Source: Ignavibacteriales bacterium
GTDB lineage: Bacteria; Bacteroidota; Ignavibacteria; Ignavibacteriales; Melioribacteraceae
Length of the DNA: 64,000 nt
Direction: 5' to 3'
Assembly: GCA_026390775.1 (NCBI GenBank)
Contig: JAPLFF010000007.1
Location: forward strand, 744,001-808,000
Position 1 is the stretch's first letter, and each line of letters opens with the position of its first letter. Positions 54,890 through 63,999 of the stretch are shown piece after piece. The position numbers and the translations under genes are program-made. The notes under the pieces are model-generated. The model made no database searches, was not told where the DNA came from, and saw nothing but the letters and a program-made list of their open reading frames with translations.

Positions 54890-55495
54890 ATGAATCAGAA
54901 TAAAAACGATCAACAAAAAACATTTGGCGGTTTAACTAAAAAACATAGAAGCTGGATCTACACAGGATTTTTTATCGGTGTTATTATATTGTTATTCCTT
55001 TTTAACAACTCAGATTATTTATTCGGAAGAGCGGAAGAGAACGGACCTTATCCGCCTAATTATATTCCCGCAGCTCAAAAAGGAACAACACTAGCGCCGG
55101 ATTTTACATTACCGACATCAGATGGTAAGACTCTGAAGTTATCTGATCTTAGAGGTAAAGTGGTAATTGTGGATTTCTGGGCTACTTGGTGTCCCCCGTG
55201 CCGCAAAGGAATTCCGGATCTAATTGATTTGAAAAAGAAATACGGCAGTAAAGGATTTGAAATAGTTGGTGTTTCACTTGATACAGATACCAAAAGCGAT
55301 GTTGTTCCTTTCATAAAGAACCAGGGAATGAATTATCCGGTTGTATATGGAAACTCTATTGTTGCTCAAGCATACGGCGGTGTAAGAGCAATACCAACTT
55401 CATTTGTAATTGATAAACAAGGTAAAATAGTAGCCAGCTATGAAGGTTTGATGCCGAAATCAACTTATGAAAATCATATTAAGAAGTTACTATAA
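54890..55495 (+). CDS. TlpA-like thiol-disulfide oxidoreductase
   Basis: Membrane-anchored periplasmic thioredoxin-fold protein (201 aa). A cytoplasmic N-terminus and one helix (about 24-40) precede the redoxin domain, with LAPDFTLPTSDGKTLKLSDLRGKVVIVDFWATW, active-site Cys101-Pro-Pro-Cys104 and cis-Pro region VRAIPTSFVID. It likely reduces periplasmic disulfides, for example in cytochrome c maturation. A good purine-rich site (AGAGGAT) precedes the ATG. It follows DUF1858. Confidence 0.92.
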   Translation: MNQNKNDQQKTFGGLTKKHRSWIYTGFFIGVIILLFLFNNSDYLFGRAEENGPYPPNYIPAAQKGTTLAPDFTLPTSDGKTLKLSDLRGKVVIVDFWATWCPPCRKGIPDLIDLKKKYGSKGFEIVGVSLDTDTKSDVVPFIKNQGMNYPVVYGNSIVAQAYGGVRAIPTSFVIDKQGKIVASYEGLMPKSTYENHIKKLL

Positions 55496-55556
55496 AGATT
55501 AAGAGCAAGATTAAGATCAATTCTTTTTCTTGCTCTTTCTCATAATCTTAATCTTT
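55494..55556. terminator. Nested hairpin between convergent genes
   Basis: Inner stem AAGAGCAAGA / TCTTGCTCTT (55501-55510 and 55528-55537); outer stem AAAGATTAAG / CTTAATCTTT (55494-55503 and 55547-55556) shares its last three bases. It fills the gap between the TlpA gene and the convergent DUF971 gene and probably terminates both. Confidence 0.65.
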
Positions 55557-55558
55557 CG

Positions 55559-55909
55559 TCAGTGTTCGTGATCAAAATCCTGATGAAGATTATTTCTCAC
55601 TTCTAAATAATCTCCGTATTGTTTCAGTAGATCCCAAGAGTAAATTCCAAAATCGTAACCGTCTTTCCATTTAATTTGAATTGCATAGTTACCCACCATT
55701 TCAATTTTTTCAACCTTATACGCTTCTGATTTAAGCGGCGCTCTTTTTGGCGGGGCGTAATGTTTCCAAAGAATTGTCTCACCTTTATTGCCTGCGTCCG
55801 GCGATTCATCGCGTAAAAATTTGAGCGGATATTTAATTACTTTTCCGTTATCCCAAATTATTTCAAGATGTTCTTGCTTATGTAATTTTATCTTAGTTGG
55901 AACGCTCAT
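55559..55909 (-). CDS. DUF971 (GBBH-like) protein
   Basis: Soluble 116-residue protein with a DUF971/GBBH-like N domain: HLEIIWDNGKVIKYPLKFLRDESPDAGNKGE, and the characteristic YAIQIKWKDGYDFGIYSWDLLK. The His-rich C-terminus (NNLHQDFDHEH) may bind metal. The ATG at 55909 follows GCGGAAT at a good distance; the TTG four codons upstream is less likely. DUF971 domains are often found with Fe-S assembly (ApbC/Mrp) genes; the closest such gene here is the Nfu scaffold far away at 63251. Confidence 0.86.
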   Translation of the reverse strand: MSVPTKIKLHKQEHLEIIWDNGKVIKYPLKFLRDESPDAGNKGETILWKHYAPPKRAPLKSEAYKVEKIEMVGNYAIQIKWKDGYDFGIYSWDLLKQYGDYLEVRNNLHQDFDHEH

Positions 55910-55996
55910 ATTATTCCGCAAGAAGTTAGAAACAAGAAATGGGAAATGGAAATGAGAAGTAAATTTAAAATCACGTCTAGCTTCTTACCCTTCACA

Positions 55997-56863
55997 TTAT
56001 TGATTTAAGATAATCGGCAATCCATTCTTACCTGATCCTATTATAACAATTTTCGCATTAGTAGAATTCGATAGCTTTTCGGTTGCTTCAATACCTTTCC
56101 ATTGTAAATAGTTTTGACTAATACCTCTTGCAACAATTTCTTGGAAATCAGCGATACCTTTCGCTTCAATTCGCTTACGATCTGCTTCCTGTTCTTCTTT
56201 CTTCAAAACAAATTGCATTTGTTGACTGGCTTGTTCTGCCTGAAGTTTTTGCTCGATTGACGCAGTGAGTCCAGCCGGTAAAATTATCTGTCGCATAGGT
56301 GCGGATTCTATGGTTATTCCTCTTGGACCAACTAACTTTTCTAATTGATCTTTCATCTTCGTTGCTAACTGTTCACGAGATTCTGTGTAAAGAGCTTTGG
56401 CTTCGTATTCAGAGGTTACACCGCGAACTACTGAGCGGAATTGTGGAACTATAATAATTTCCTCGTAATTTTCTCCAACCGATTTATAAATCTTTGATGC
56501 GTTATCCGGATCAAGACTGTAAAGCAAACTTATCTCAAGCTGAACGCTCAATCCCTCTTTCGAAGGAACATTCATAGTTTCTTTTAATTCTTGAGTTTTA
56601 ATGCTGAACTTGATCACGTTAGCTAATGGATTAACAAAGTTCACACCGGATTTTAGAGTTGTGCTACTAACACTTCCAAGAAAATCAACAACTCCAACAG
56701 TTCCTGCCGGAACTACAGTGAAAATTTGAACCAGCGCTAAGACTCCGCCAAGCACAATCCCGATTATAGAAAGTTTTGCCTCCTGGACTCTTCCCGTTTT
56801 TTTAGTATTGATGTAAACCAGAATTGATACCGCAAAAATTATTAATGCAAATATAAAAAACAT
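55997..56863 (-). CDS. SPFH/prohibitin-family membrane protein
   Basis: Membrane-anchored scaffold protein with two N-terminal helices (MFFIFALIIFAVSILVY; IGIVLGGVLALVQIF) and a Band 7/SPFH domain from VPAGTVGVVDFLGSV to about residue 200 (QFRSVVRGVTSEYEAKALYTESREQL, PMRQIILPAGLTASIEQKLQAEQ), then a charged coiled coil. Prohibitin-like proteins organise membrane microdomains and modulate FtsH-type proteases. The 288 residues are complete. It lies alone between DUF971 and the phosphorylase. Confidence 0.9.
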   Translation of the reverse strand: MFFIFALIIFAVSILVYINTKKTGRVQEAKLSIIGIVLGGVLALVQIFTVVPAGTVGVVDFLGSVSSTTLKSGVNFVNPLANVIKFSIKTQELKETMNVPSKEGLSVQLEISLLYSLDPDNASKIYKSVGENYEEIIIVPQFRSVVRGVTSEYEAKALYTESREQLATKMKDQLEKLVGPRGITIESAPMRQIILPAGLTASIEQKLQAEQASQQMQFVLKKEEQEADRKRIEAKGIADFQEIVARGISQNYLQWKGIEATEKLSNSTNAKIVIIGSGKNGLPIILNQ

Positions 56864-56917
56864 ACTTCCTCCTTTATCATTAGTTACTAATTAATTAAGT
56901 ACAAAAAAAATATTTTT

Positions 56918-58225
56918 CTAAACCCCCATAATAGTTTTAATAAGTTTTACCGATTGAGTTTTTTGATTTGAAACTGTAATTGCTGAAAGAAGTTTTTTCT
57001 TTACCGAAGCTACATTCTCTTCCCTATCTGTATATAATTCAGCGATCACTTCCCCTTTCTTAATTTTTGTGCCGATCTTGGGATAGAAAATTATTCCGGC
57101 TTTAGGATCAATCTTATCTTCCATTGTTTTTCTTCCGGCACCAAGTTCAAGCGACGCCATACCAACTTCGTAATTATTAATTGTTTTTATATATCCGGTT
57201 TTATCTGCTATTAACGATTCACGGATTTTTGATTTCGGATACTTCTCAGGATGTTTGATCATCGCAACATCACCGCCTTGAAGTTTTACAATCTCTAAAA
57301 ATTTATTGAATGCTTTTCCGCTTGCAATAATTTCTTTACTGATTTCCACTCCCTCTTTTATGGATGATGCTTTACCGCCAAGATAAATCATCGCACCGGA
57401 TAAATTCAGTGATAAATCAGCAAGATCGCCGAACATTTCTCCTTGCAAAACTTTAATTGATTCATAAACCTCAAGCCAGTTGCCGATATAATTACCAAGC
57501 GGTTGATTCATATCCGTAATAAATGTAATTACTTTTTTATTGAATGCTTTTGCAGTATCGGTAAGAGATTCTGCTAGTGCTAATGAATCATTATACGTTT
57601 TCATGAAAGCGCCGGAGCCGGTTTTAACATCAAGAACTAATCCGTCAATTCCTTCTGCTAATTTCTTACTCATTATACTTCCCGTTATAAGCGGAATAGA
57701 TTCAACAGTAGCCGTTACATCTCTTAGTGAATAAATTAATTTATCTGCCGGTGCGACTTCTTTTGTTTGTCCTGCTAAAACTGCGCCGCATTTTTTCAAT
57801 ACTGATTTATATTTAGACAAACTAATTTTTGTTTTGAATCCCGGAATTGCTTCTAGCTTATCAAGAGTTCCGCCAGTGTGCCCAAGTCCGCGGCCGCTAA
57901 TCATTGGCACATTAACTCCGGCTGCTGCTACAATAGGTGCAAGAACTAACGAAGTTTTATCGCCTACTCCGCCTGTAGAATGCTTATCAATTTTTTTTCC
58001 TTTTATTGAATCAAGATTAATAACACTTCCGCTAAATAGCATTGCCTTAGTTAACCATGCTGTTTCTTTTTTGTTCAATCCCTTCAGATAAGCAGCCATT
58101 AGAAACGATGAGAATTGGTAATTTGGAATTTTCCCCATTGTGAAATTTGAAACCAGATATTTGATTTCTTCGTCGGTTAAAGATTCTCCGTCTCGTTTTT
58201 TTCTGATAAGTTCTACAGTGTTCAT
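56918..58225 (-). CDS. pdp: Pyrimidine-nucleoside (thymidine) phosphorylase
   Basis: Phosphorolysis of thymidine or uridine to base and (deoxy)ribose-1-phosphate. The signature MISGRGLGHTGGTLDKLEAIPGF and the phosphate site KHSTGGVGDKTSLVLAPI are both present, with DVKTGSGAFMKT and the C-terminal barrel-sandwich domain (GAGRKTMEDKIDPKAGI). Length 435 residues fits the Pdp/DeoA family; the choice between thymidine-specific DeoA and broader Pdp is not resolved. It is a single gene, divergent from pepT. Confidence 0.93.
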   Translation of the reverse strand: MNTVELIRKKRDGESLTDEEIKYLVSNFTMGKIPNYQFSSFLMAAYLKGLNKKETAWLTKAMLFSGSVINLDSIKGKKIDKHSTGGVGDKTSLVLAPIVAAAGVNVPMISGRGLGHTGGTLDKLEAIPGFKTKISLSKYKSVLKKCGAVLAGQTKEVAPADKLIYSLRDVTATVESIPLITGSIMSKKLAEGIDGLVLDVKTGSGAFMKTYNDSLALAESLTDTAKAFNKKVITFITDMNQPLGNYIGNWLEVYESIKVLQGEMFGDLADLSLNLSGAMIYLGGKASSIKEGVEISKEIIASGKAFNKFLEIVKLQGGDVAMIKHPEKYPKSKIRESLIADKTGYIKTINNYEVGMASLELGAGRKTMEDKIDPKAGIIFYPKIGTKIKKGEVIAELYTDREENVASVKKKLLSAITVSNQKTQSVKLIKTIMGV

Positions 58226-58356
58226 ATAACTCCAAATAAGAATAAGATTATGATTAAGAATAAACCGGTTAAGGGTAATTATTTTCGATTGAACTCTCTA
58301 TCAATTTCTATTAACTTGCCATCACAAATAATCATCAAAACAGAATAGAGGCAAAA

Positions 58357-59607
58357 ATGTTTGATCCTAATTACAAGTTTACTTGCGTTGACCGCTTCCT
58401 AAAATACGTAAAATATGATACTCAATCGAACGAAGATTCAACAACATTTCCGAGCGATCCGAAACAGATTGAACTTAGTAAAGCGTTAGTTAAAGAACTA
58501 AAGCAGATTGGTTTGAAGGATGCTGTTATGGATGAATATGGTTATGTCATGGCAACTCTGCCGTCGAATACAACAAAGAATGTCCCCACTATCGGATTTA
58601 TTTCTCACGTAGATACAAGCCCCGCTGTAACAGGAACGAATGTAAATCCGGTGATACATAAAAACTATCAAGGCGGAGATATTGTTCTTCCAAAAGATCC
58701 GACAAAAGTAATTGTTGCTTCAGAGAATCCTGAACTGAAAGAAATGATCGGTCTCGACATCATAACTACCGATGGAACAACTTTACTTGGTGCTGATGAT
58801 AAAGCTGGTATTGCAGAAATTATAGATGCAATGAATTACTTAATTCAACACCCGGAAGTTAAACATGGTACAATAAGAATTTGTTTTACTCCGGATGAAG
58901 AAGTTGGACGCGGAACAGAAAAATTTAATGTTAAAAAGTACGATGCAAAATATGCTTATACCATTGACGGATCAACACGCGGTGAGGTTGAAACGGAAAC
59001 ATTCAGCGCCGATGCTGTAGTAATTAAATTCAACGGAAAGAATGTTCATCCCGGATATGCAAAAGGAAAAATGATCAATGCTGTTAAGATCGCTTCCAGA
59101 TTTTTAGAAATGCTTCCTAAGGATAACCTTTCACCTGAAACTACAGAGATGCGCGAAGGTTATGTGCACCCGACACAAATCAATGGAAATGAAACACAAA
59201 CAATAATAAAATTTATCATCCGCGATTTTGATGCAGAAAAGTTGAAAGAATATGAATCATTCTTAAAAGATCTCTGCCAAAAAACAATTGCACAATTCCC
59301 GGGTTCAACAATGGGGTTTGAAGTGATCGAACAATACCGCAACATGAAATTCATTCTTGATCAGCACCCCGAGATCGAAGCAAATGCGATCGAAGCTCTG
59401 AAGCGATTGGGAATAAAACCGATTAACTCTGCTATACGCGGTGGAACTGACGGCTCACGCTTAAGTTATTTAGGATTGCCTACGCCGAACTTATTTGCCG
59501 GCGGGCATAATTTCCATGCTTACACTGAATACGTTGCAATTCAAGATATGGAAGCGGCTGTGAAGATGATTGTAACTCTTGCAAATGTTTGGGAAGAGAA
59601 AGCATGA
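58357..59607 (+). CDS. pepT: Peptidase T (tripeptide aminopeptidase)
   Basis: Cytoplasmic M20 zinc tripeptidase releasing N-terminal residues. The zinc His/Asp in GFISHVDTSPA, LLGADDKAGIAEIIDAM, the catalytic Glu pair in FTPDEEVGRGTEKF, and the last ligand His in FAGGHNFHAYTEYV are visible. The lid has VHPGYAKGKMINAVKIA. The 416 residues are full-length. The start ATG has AGAGG nine bases upstream. Together with the Xaa-Pro aminopeptidase it suggests peptide use as a nutrient source. Confidence 0.95.
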   Translation: MFDPNYKFTCVDRFLKYVKYDTQSNEDSTTFPSDPKQIELSKALVKELKQIGLKDAVMDEYGYVMATLPSNTTKNVPTIGFISHVDTSPAVTGTNVNPVIHKNYQGGDIVLPKDPTKVIVASENPELKEMIGLDIITTDGTTLLGADDKAGIAEIIDAMNYLIQHPEVKHGTIRICFTPDEEVGRGTEKFNVKKYDAKYAYTIDGSTRGEVETETFSADAVVIKFNGKNVHPGYAKGKMINAVKIASRFLEMLPKDNLSPETTEMREGYVHPTQINGNETQTIIKFIIRDFDAEKLKEYESFLKDLCQKTIAQFPGSTMGFEVIEQYRNMKFILDQHPEIEANAIEALKRLGIKPINSAIRGGTDGSRLSYLGLPTPNLFAGGHNFHAYTEYVAIQDMEAAVKMIVTLANVWEEKA

Positions 59608-59679
59608 TGGTTGATGGATTATGTATGAAGGTTGATGTGAAATAATTTCTAATCCGTATAGAAAGAGTTTTATTTAAAT

Positions 59680-60531
59680 ATGCCCCATAGATTAAAACGA
59701 GCAACCGACATTGCTCTTGTAATAAATATTTTTCTGTTTATCATTAAATCAATTGTAGGAATACTTTCAAATTCCATTGCAGTAATTTCCGAAGCTCTTA
59801 ATTCTCTTACCGATATACTTTCTTCATTAGGAATTAAATATGCTGTAAAGCTTTCGCGGGAAAAACCGGATTCAAAACATCAGTTCGGACATACGCCTGC
59901 TCAACCGATTGCGGCATTCATTCTTTCCGTCTTTGCTTTTGTAGTCGGGATAAATATCATCGAAGAATCCGTTAAACGATTGATCACACCGCAAAATATT
60001 AATACAATTCCCGCCGTCTATATTGTTTTAATTATAACCATGATTATAAAAATTTCTCTTAATCGTTATCAAGTAAAAATCAGCAAGATGTTCAACAGTC
60101 CTGCAATTAAAGCGGCATCTATAGACAGCATTAACGATGTGCTTGCTTCTTCAATTGCATTGGTCGGTGTGATTGGTGCATCTTATAATTTAAAATTTAT
60201 TGACAGCATTGCGGGAATCATGGTTGCAATGTTTGTCTTCAAAACAGGTTATGAAGTTGCAAAAGAAAATCTTGATTATTTAATGGGGCGATCTGCAACC
60301 ATAGAGTTTGATGAAAAGTTAAAAAGTATTGCAAGAGAAATTAAAGGTGTTAAAGGTATTAACGATCTTCGTTCTCATTACGTTGGAAATAAATTTCATA
60401 TTGAAATTCATATTGAAGTTGATAAAGATTTAAGTACGGTTGTTTCTCATGATATCGGCAATGAAGTTAAATTTACGCTTGAAAAACTTGAAGAAGTTCA
60501 AAAAGTTTTTGTGCACGTAGATCCGGTTTAA
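59680..60531 (+). CDS. Cation diffusion facilitator, manganese-type site
   Basis: Second CDF antiporter (283 aa, six helices and a C-terminal cytoplasmic domain). Its transport site differs from the copy at 1783-2655: TM2 has NxxxD (Asn41, Asp45 in EALNSLTDI) and TM5 DxxxD (Asp149, Asp153 in IDSINDV). Family knowledge: all-oxygen sites like this go with Mn2+ (and sometimes Fe2+) rather than Zn2+. A manganese exporter is therefore inferred. It is a single gene, 70 bases after pepT. Confidence 0.88.
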   Translation: MPHRLKRATDIALVINIFLFIIKSIVGILSNSIAVISEALNSLTDILSSLGIKYAVKLSREKPDSKHQFGHTPAQPIAAFILSVFAFVVGINIIEESVKRLITPQNINTIPAVYIVLIITMIIKISLNRYQVKISKMFNSPAIKAASIDSINDVLASSIALVGVIGASYNLKFIDSIAGIMVAMFVFKTGYEVAKENLDYLMGRSATIEFDEKLKSIAREIKGVKGINDLRSHYVGNKFHIEIHIEVDKDLSTVVSHDIGNEVKFTLEKLEEVQKVFVHVDPV

Positions 60532-60755
60532 TAAATAAATTGAGGGAACCTCCTAAAGTTAGATCATTCAGGTCATGCTTAAGCAGTAACTTATAATTCC
60601 TTTTATAGATACCTTTTTTAAGCAATGTTTGCGAATTTTTTTTATATCTGTCTTTGTTCTCCTATTATGAGACTATATATAATTTATCTCATTTTTTTGA
60701 AACTAAACTATTATTTTGGTGTAACACTATTCAACAATACTGAAATGGGAACCAA

Positions 60756-62828
60756 ATGAAGAAACTGTTTATAATTCTACTGTTATTCGTGTTTGCGGTT
60801 AACTCCTATGCACAAAATCCTAATGAAGTTCTTTCAAAAGATCATTCAATAGATACAAATAAAGTAATTCTGCCCGATGAAACATACAAACGTGTTAGTC
60901 AGGTAATTACACAATTTCTTTCCATGTATCATTATAAAAAACAAAAATTGAATGACTCTTTATCGTCGGTTATTTACGATCAATATATCAACACACTTGA
61001 TAATAATAAATTATACTTCGTTAAATCCGACTTAGATAATTTTGAAAAATATAGATTTCAGATTGATGATTTCTTAAAAGAAGGAAATATCAATTCTGCA
61101 TTTGAAATATTTTATGTTTTCAAAAAGCGACTGGGGGAAAGAATTAAATACATTGATTCTCTTCTAAAAAATAAATTTGATTTTAGTATTGACGAATCCT
61201 TTGCACCTGATCGAGAAAAATCGGATTGGGCAAAAACGCCCGATGAACTTGACGAGCTCTGGAGATTACGAATAAAAAATGATGCTCTTAATTTAATTTT
61301 ATCTGGAAAAGATTGGAAAGGAACTTCCGACATGTTAACAAAACGTTATCATAATTATCACAAGATAGTTTTGCAATATGAGGCGGAAGACATCTTTGCT
61401 CTTTTCATGAATTCATTTACACAAGTTTACGATCCGCATACAGATTATTTTTCACCTGCTGCTTCAGAAAATTTCAATATTGCTATGAGATTATCTTTAG
61501 AAGGAATTGGTGCAACATTACGTCAAGACAATGATTATACAGTTGTTGCAAGCATTGTCCCGGGGGGACCAGCTAATAAGAGCGGACTACTTCATGAAGA
61601 AGATAAAATAATCGGTGTAGCCCAAGGTGATGACGGCGAAATGGTGGACATAATTGGATGGCGTGTTGATGATGCTATTCAGTTGATTCGCGGAAAGAAA
61701 GGTACAATTGTTCGTTTGCAAATAATGAAAGCTAAAGATGGACCAGGTGATCCTCCAACAGAAATTAAAATCGTAAGAGAAAAAATTAAACTTGAAGAAC
61801 AAGCTGCTAAAGATGAAATATTAAACATCGAAGAAAGCGGAAAAAGTTTTAAGCTTGGCGTAATTAAACTACCTTCATTTTATACTGACTTTGAAGCTCA
61901 ACAGAAAGGTGATCCAAATTATAAAAGCACAACACGTGATGTAAAAATTATTCTCAATAAATTCAAAGAACAAAAAGTTGACGGAGTAATACTTGATCTG
62001 CGAAATAACGGCGGCGGATCGCTTCAAGAAGCAATTCAATTAACCGGTTTGTTTATCAAAGATGGTCCAGTTGTTCAAGTAAAGAATTCCTCAAACATGG
62101 TAGAAGTTGATCAAGACCCCGATCCAACTATTTTTTATGATGGACCGCTTGCTGTTATGACAAACAGATTTAGTGCTTCGGCATCAGAAATTTTTGCCGC
62201 TGCAATTCAAGATTACGGCAGAGGACTTATTCTTGGTTCAAATACTTACGGTAAAGGTACTGTTCAAAATATGATTGACCTTAACCGGGCATTACCAATG
62301 ACAAATAAGAAATTAGGTCAATTGAAAATAACTATACAAAAATTTTATAGGATAACAGGCAGCAGTACTCAACGTCTCGGCGTTAAACCTGATATTAGTT
62401 TCCCTTCACAGTTCACAGCAAAAGAATTTGGAGAAAGTTCACAGCCAAGTGCATTACCCTGGGATCAAATTCAATCTGCACAGTTTAAACCGTACTCTGA
62501 TCTATCAAAATATTTTCCTCTTTTGGAAAAGGAACATAACGATAGAATAAAAAATGATATTGAATTCAATTTTATGTTGGATGATATAAAAGCGTTTAAC
62601 CAAAACAGAGATAAAAAAACACTTTCGCTAAACGAATCTGTTCGTAAGCAGGAGCGTGATCAAGCTGAAGTTAATAAAAAGAAGAAAGATGAAGAGCGGG
62701 CAAAATATTTGGGATTAAAAATTGATGATAAAAAAGAAGTTGAAGTACCTAAAACAAAAGTGACTGATTTTGAATTAAAAGAAAGCGGAAGAATTCTAGC
62801 GGATTTAATTTTAGCAAAAATTGGTTGA
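60756..62828 (+). CDS. prc: Carboxy-terminal processing protease (Prc/CtpA, S41)
   Basis: Periplasmic tail-specific serine protease (690 aa). Signal peptide to about residue 20 (VNSYAQ). N-terminal helical domain with the Prc-type FMNSFTQVYDPHTDYFSP, a PDZ domain (TVVASIVPGGPANKSGLLHEEDKIIGVAQGDDGE), then the S41 peptidase core: VDGVILDLRNNGGGSLQEA, NRFSASASEIFAAAIQDYG with the catalytic Ser, and SNTYGKGTVQ with the catalytic Lys. The C-terminus is highly charged (DQAEVNKKKKDEERAKY), normal for this group. A single gene. Confidence 0.95.
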   Translation: MKKLFIILLLFVFAVNSYAQNPNEVLSKDHSIDTNKVILPDETYKRVSQVITQFLSMYHYKKQKLNDSLSSVIYDQYINTLDNNKLYFVKSDLDNFEKYRFQIDDFLKEGNINSAFEIFYVFKKRLGERIKYIDSLLKNKFDFSIDESFAPDREKSDWAKTPDELDELWRLRIKNDALNLILSGKDWKGTSDMLTKRYHNYHKIVLQYEAEDIFALFMNSFTQVYDPHTDYFSPAASENFNIAMRLSLEGIGATLRQDNDYTVVASIVPGGPANKSGLLHEEDKIIGVAQGDDGEMVDIIGWRVDDAIQLIRGKKGTIVRLQIMKAKDGPGDPPTEIKIVREKIKLEEQAAKDEILNIEESGKSFKLGVIKLPSFYTDFEAQQKGDPNYKSTTRDVKIILNKFKEQKVDGVILDLRNNGGGSLQEAIQLTGLFIKDGPVVQVKNSSNMVEVDQDPDPTIFYDGPLAVMTNRFSASASEIFAAAIQDYGRGLILGSNTYGKGTVQNMIDLNRALPMTNKKLGQLKITIQKFYRITGSSTQRLGVKPDISFPSQFTAKEFGESSQPSALPWDQIQSAQFKPYSDLSKYFPLLEKEHNDRIKNDIEFNFMLDDIKAFNQNRDKKTLSLNESVRKQERDQAEVNKKKKDEERAKYLGLKIDDKKEVEVPKTKVTDFELKESGRILADLILAKIG

Positions 62829-62843
62829 ACTCCTTCTCTCCTT

Positions 62844-62880
62844 TTATTCCCTCCCCTTACTAATGAGAGGGACGCATGGT
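62844..62880. repeat. Degraded copy of the C/G-rich palindrome
   Basis: TTATTCCCTCCCCTTACTAATGAGAGGGACGC shares ATTCCC, CTCC, TTACT and GAG-GGGAC with the perfect hairpin at 39750-39810. The remaining stem is CCCTC / GAGGG (62849-62853 and 62867-62871). Confidence 0.45.
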
Positions 62881-63020
62881 TGGGATTCAAGTAAACATAT
62901 CTCCCTCTGACTTGGCATTATTAATTAATGCTGACTTTCTCGATCTAATTTAAAGAGGCTTCCTTTTGCTGTTAAATGGATTTTTCTTAAATTTGCCATC
63001 AAAATTAATGGAGATAAACC

Positions 63021-63182
63021 ATGGCAAAGCAACAGTCCTTCGGTGATAAAGCGAAAGGAAAGGTTAAGTCAAGTGTTGTAAATGTGAAATTTATTAAAAC
63101 CGTAAAAAGCGGTAACAGTTATAAATTTCATGAGAAGTTTGTTAAGCTTGATGATATCAGCAAAGTGACAACCCTTAAATAA
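63021..63182 (+). CDS. Small conserved-looking 53-residue protein
   Basis: Short coding region below the usual length cut-off. ATG 63021 follows GGAGATAAACC, a clear ribosome-binding site eight bases away, and a terminator lies just after the TAA at 63180-63182. The product starts MAKQQSFGDKAKGKVKSSVV and is basic with a beta-like YKFHEKFVKLDDISKV ending. From memory, similar short proteins exist in Chlorobi and Ignavibacteria; the function is unknown. The tidy flanking signals argue for a real gene. Confidence 0.75.
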   Translation: MAKQQSFGDKAKGKVKSSVVNVKFIKTVKSGNSYKFHEKFVKLDDISKVTTLK

Positions 63183-63203
63183 AAATTATTGCTTAAAACA
63201 AAG

Positions 63204-63230
63204 AACCCCGACCTCGTCGGGGTTTTTCAT
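63204..63230. terminator. Rho-independent terminator
   Basis: Stem AACCCCGA / TCGGGGTT (63204-63211 and 63217-63224), loop CCTCG, followed by TTTCATTTT. It lies between the 53-residue protein and the convergent Nfu gene. Confidence 0.9.
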
Positions 63231-63250
63231 TTTAAGGAAAAGTAATTCTG

Positions 63251-63799
63251 TTAATCTGCAGAAACTACTTCTATGGAAGGATTCACTTCCCGGCGTAATA
63301 AATTCTCAATTGCTACCAAAGTTCCTCTAATAGAACTGGGACAGCTGCCACAAGCGCCTTGATATTTAATCTTAAGTATATAACCTTCCATCCCGGTAAC
63401 TTCAAGTCCGCCGCCATCTCCTGCAAGCGCGGGGCGAACACGCTGATCTAATATTTCATTTACTTTTTTAAGAAGTGCAGTTTCTTCTTCGCTGTTGACT
63501 ATTGTACTTACATTTTCTGCCGGTATCAACGACTTATCAAAATTTTTGATGAACTCAACAAACGGACGCTGTATTTGTCCCCAGGCAACTTTAGCTTCTT
63601 TTTCGATCGTAATAAATTTATCCATATAAAAAACAGAAACAACTCCGGAAATTTCAAAAATGCCTTTTGCCAGCGGATCATTCTGAGCTTCTTCTTTTGT
63701 TTTAAAATTGCGCGTTTCTTTAATTAAAAGTTTTTCATTTATAACAAATTTAAGTGCCTGCGGATTCGGTGTAAGATCTACATCTTGAACTAGTAACAT
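63251..63799 (-). CDS. Nfu-type iron-sulfur cluster scaffold
   Basis: Fe-S cluster carrier with an Nfu_N domain (residues about 8-90; TPNPQALKFVINEKLL, DPLAKGIFEISGVVSVFYMDKFITI) and a C-terminal NifU-like domain (VRPALAGDGGGLEVTGMEG, Cys150-x2-Cys153 in GACGSCPSS). The two cysteines bind a [4Fe-4S] cluster at the dimer interface. Length 182 is standard for the eukaryote-like Nfu form. An upstream gene, cut by the window edge, is on the same strand and may be an Mrp-type ATPase, a usual partner. Confidence 0.94.
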   Translation of the reverse strand: MLLVQDVDLTPNPQALKFVINEKLLIKETRNFKTKEEAQNDPLAKGIFEISGVVSVFYMDKFITIEKEAKVAWGQIQRPFVEFIKNFDKSLIPAENVSTIVNSEEETALLKKVNEILDQRVRPALAGDGGGLEVTGMEGYILKIKYQGACGSCPSSIRGTLVAIENLLRREVNPSIEVVSAD

Positions 63800-63930
63800 A
63801 TTTAACTCCTTTTCTTCCTAAACAAATAGTATTTCAAATTAGTTTCGCTGCAACATTATCAAAAATTGGTTAGGGATTCAAGTTATGAAGTGAGAGAAAT
63901 TAATTAACATGTTAAAATCTTTGTTTTGAT

Positions 63931-63999
63931 TCAGATGTTTGCAAGATATTTTCTAATCTCATAAACCACTTTTTTGCTATGAGTTCCTTTATTGGTCTC
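63931..63999 (-). CDS. C-terminal end of a gene entering from the right
   Basis: Minus-strand frame with 22 codons before TGA: ETNKGTHSKKVVYEIRKYLANI is a protein-like ending, 130 bases upstream of the Nfu gene. The pattern E-x-N...SK..x-EI..x-L resembles the ending of Mrp/ApbC-type P-loop ATPases, which would suit the Nfu context, but 22 residues are too few for a firm call. Confidence 0.35.
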   Translation of the reverse strand, partial: ETNKGTHSKKVVYEIRKYLANI

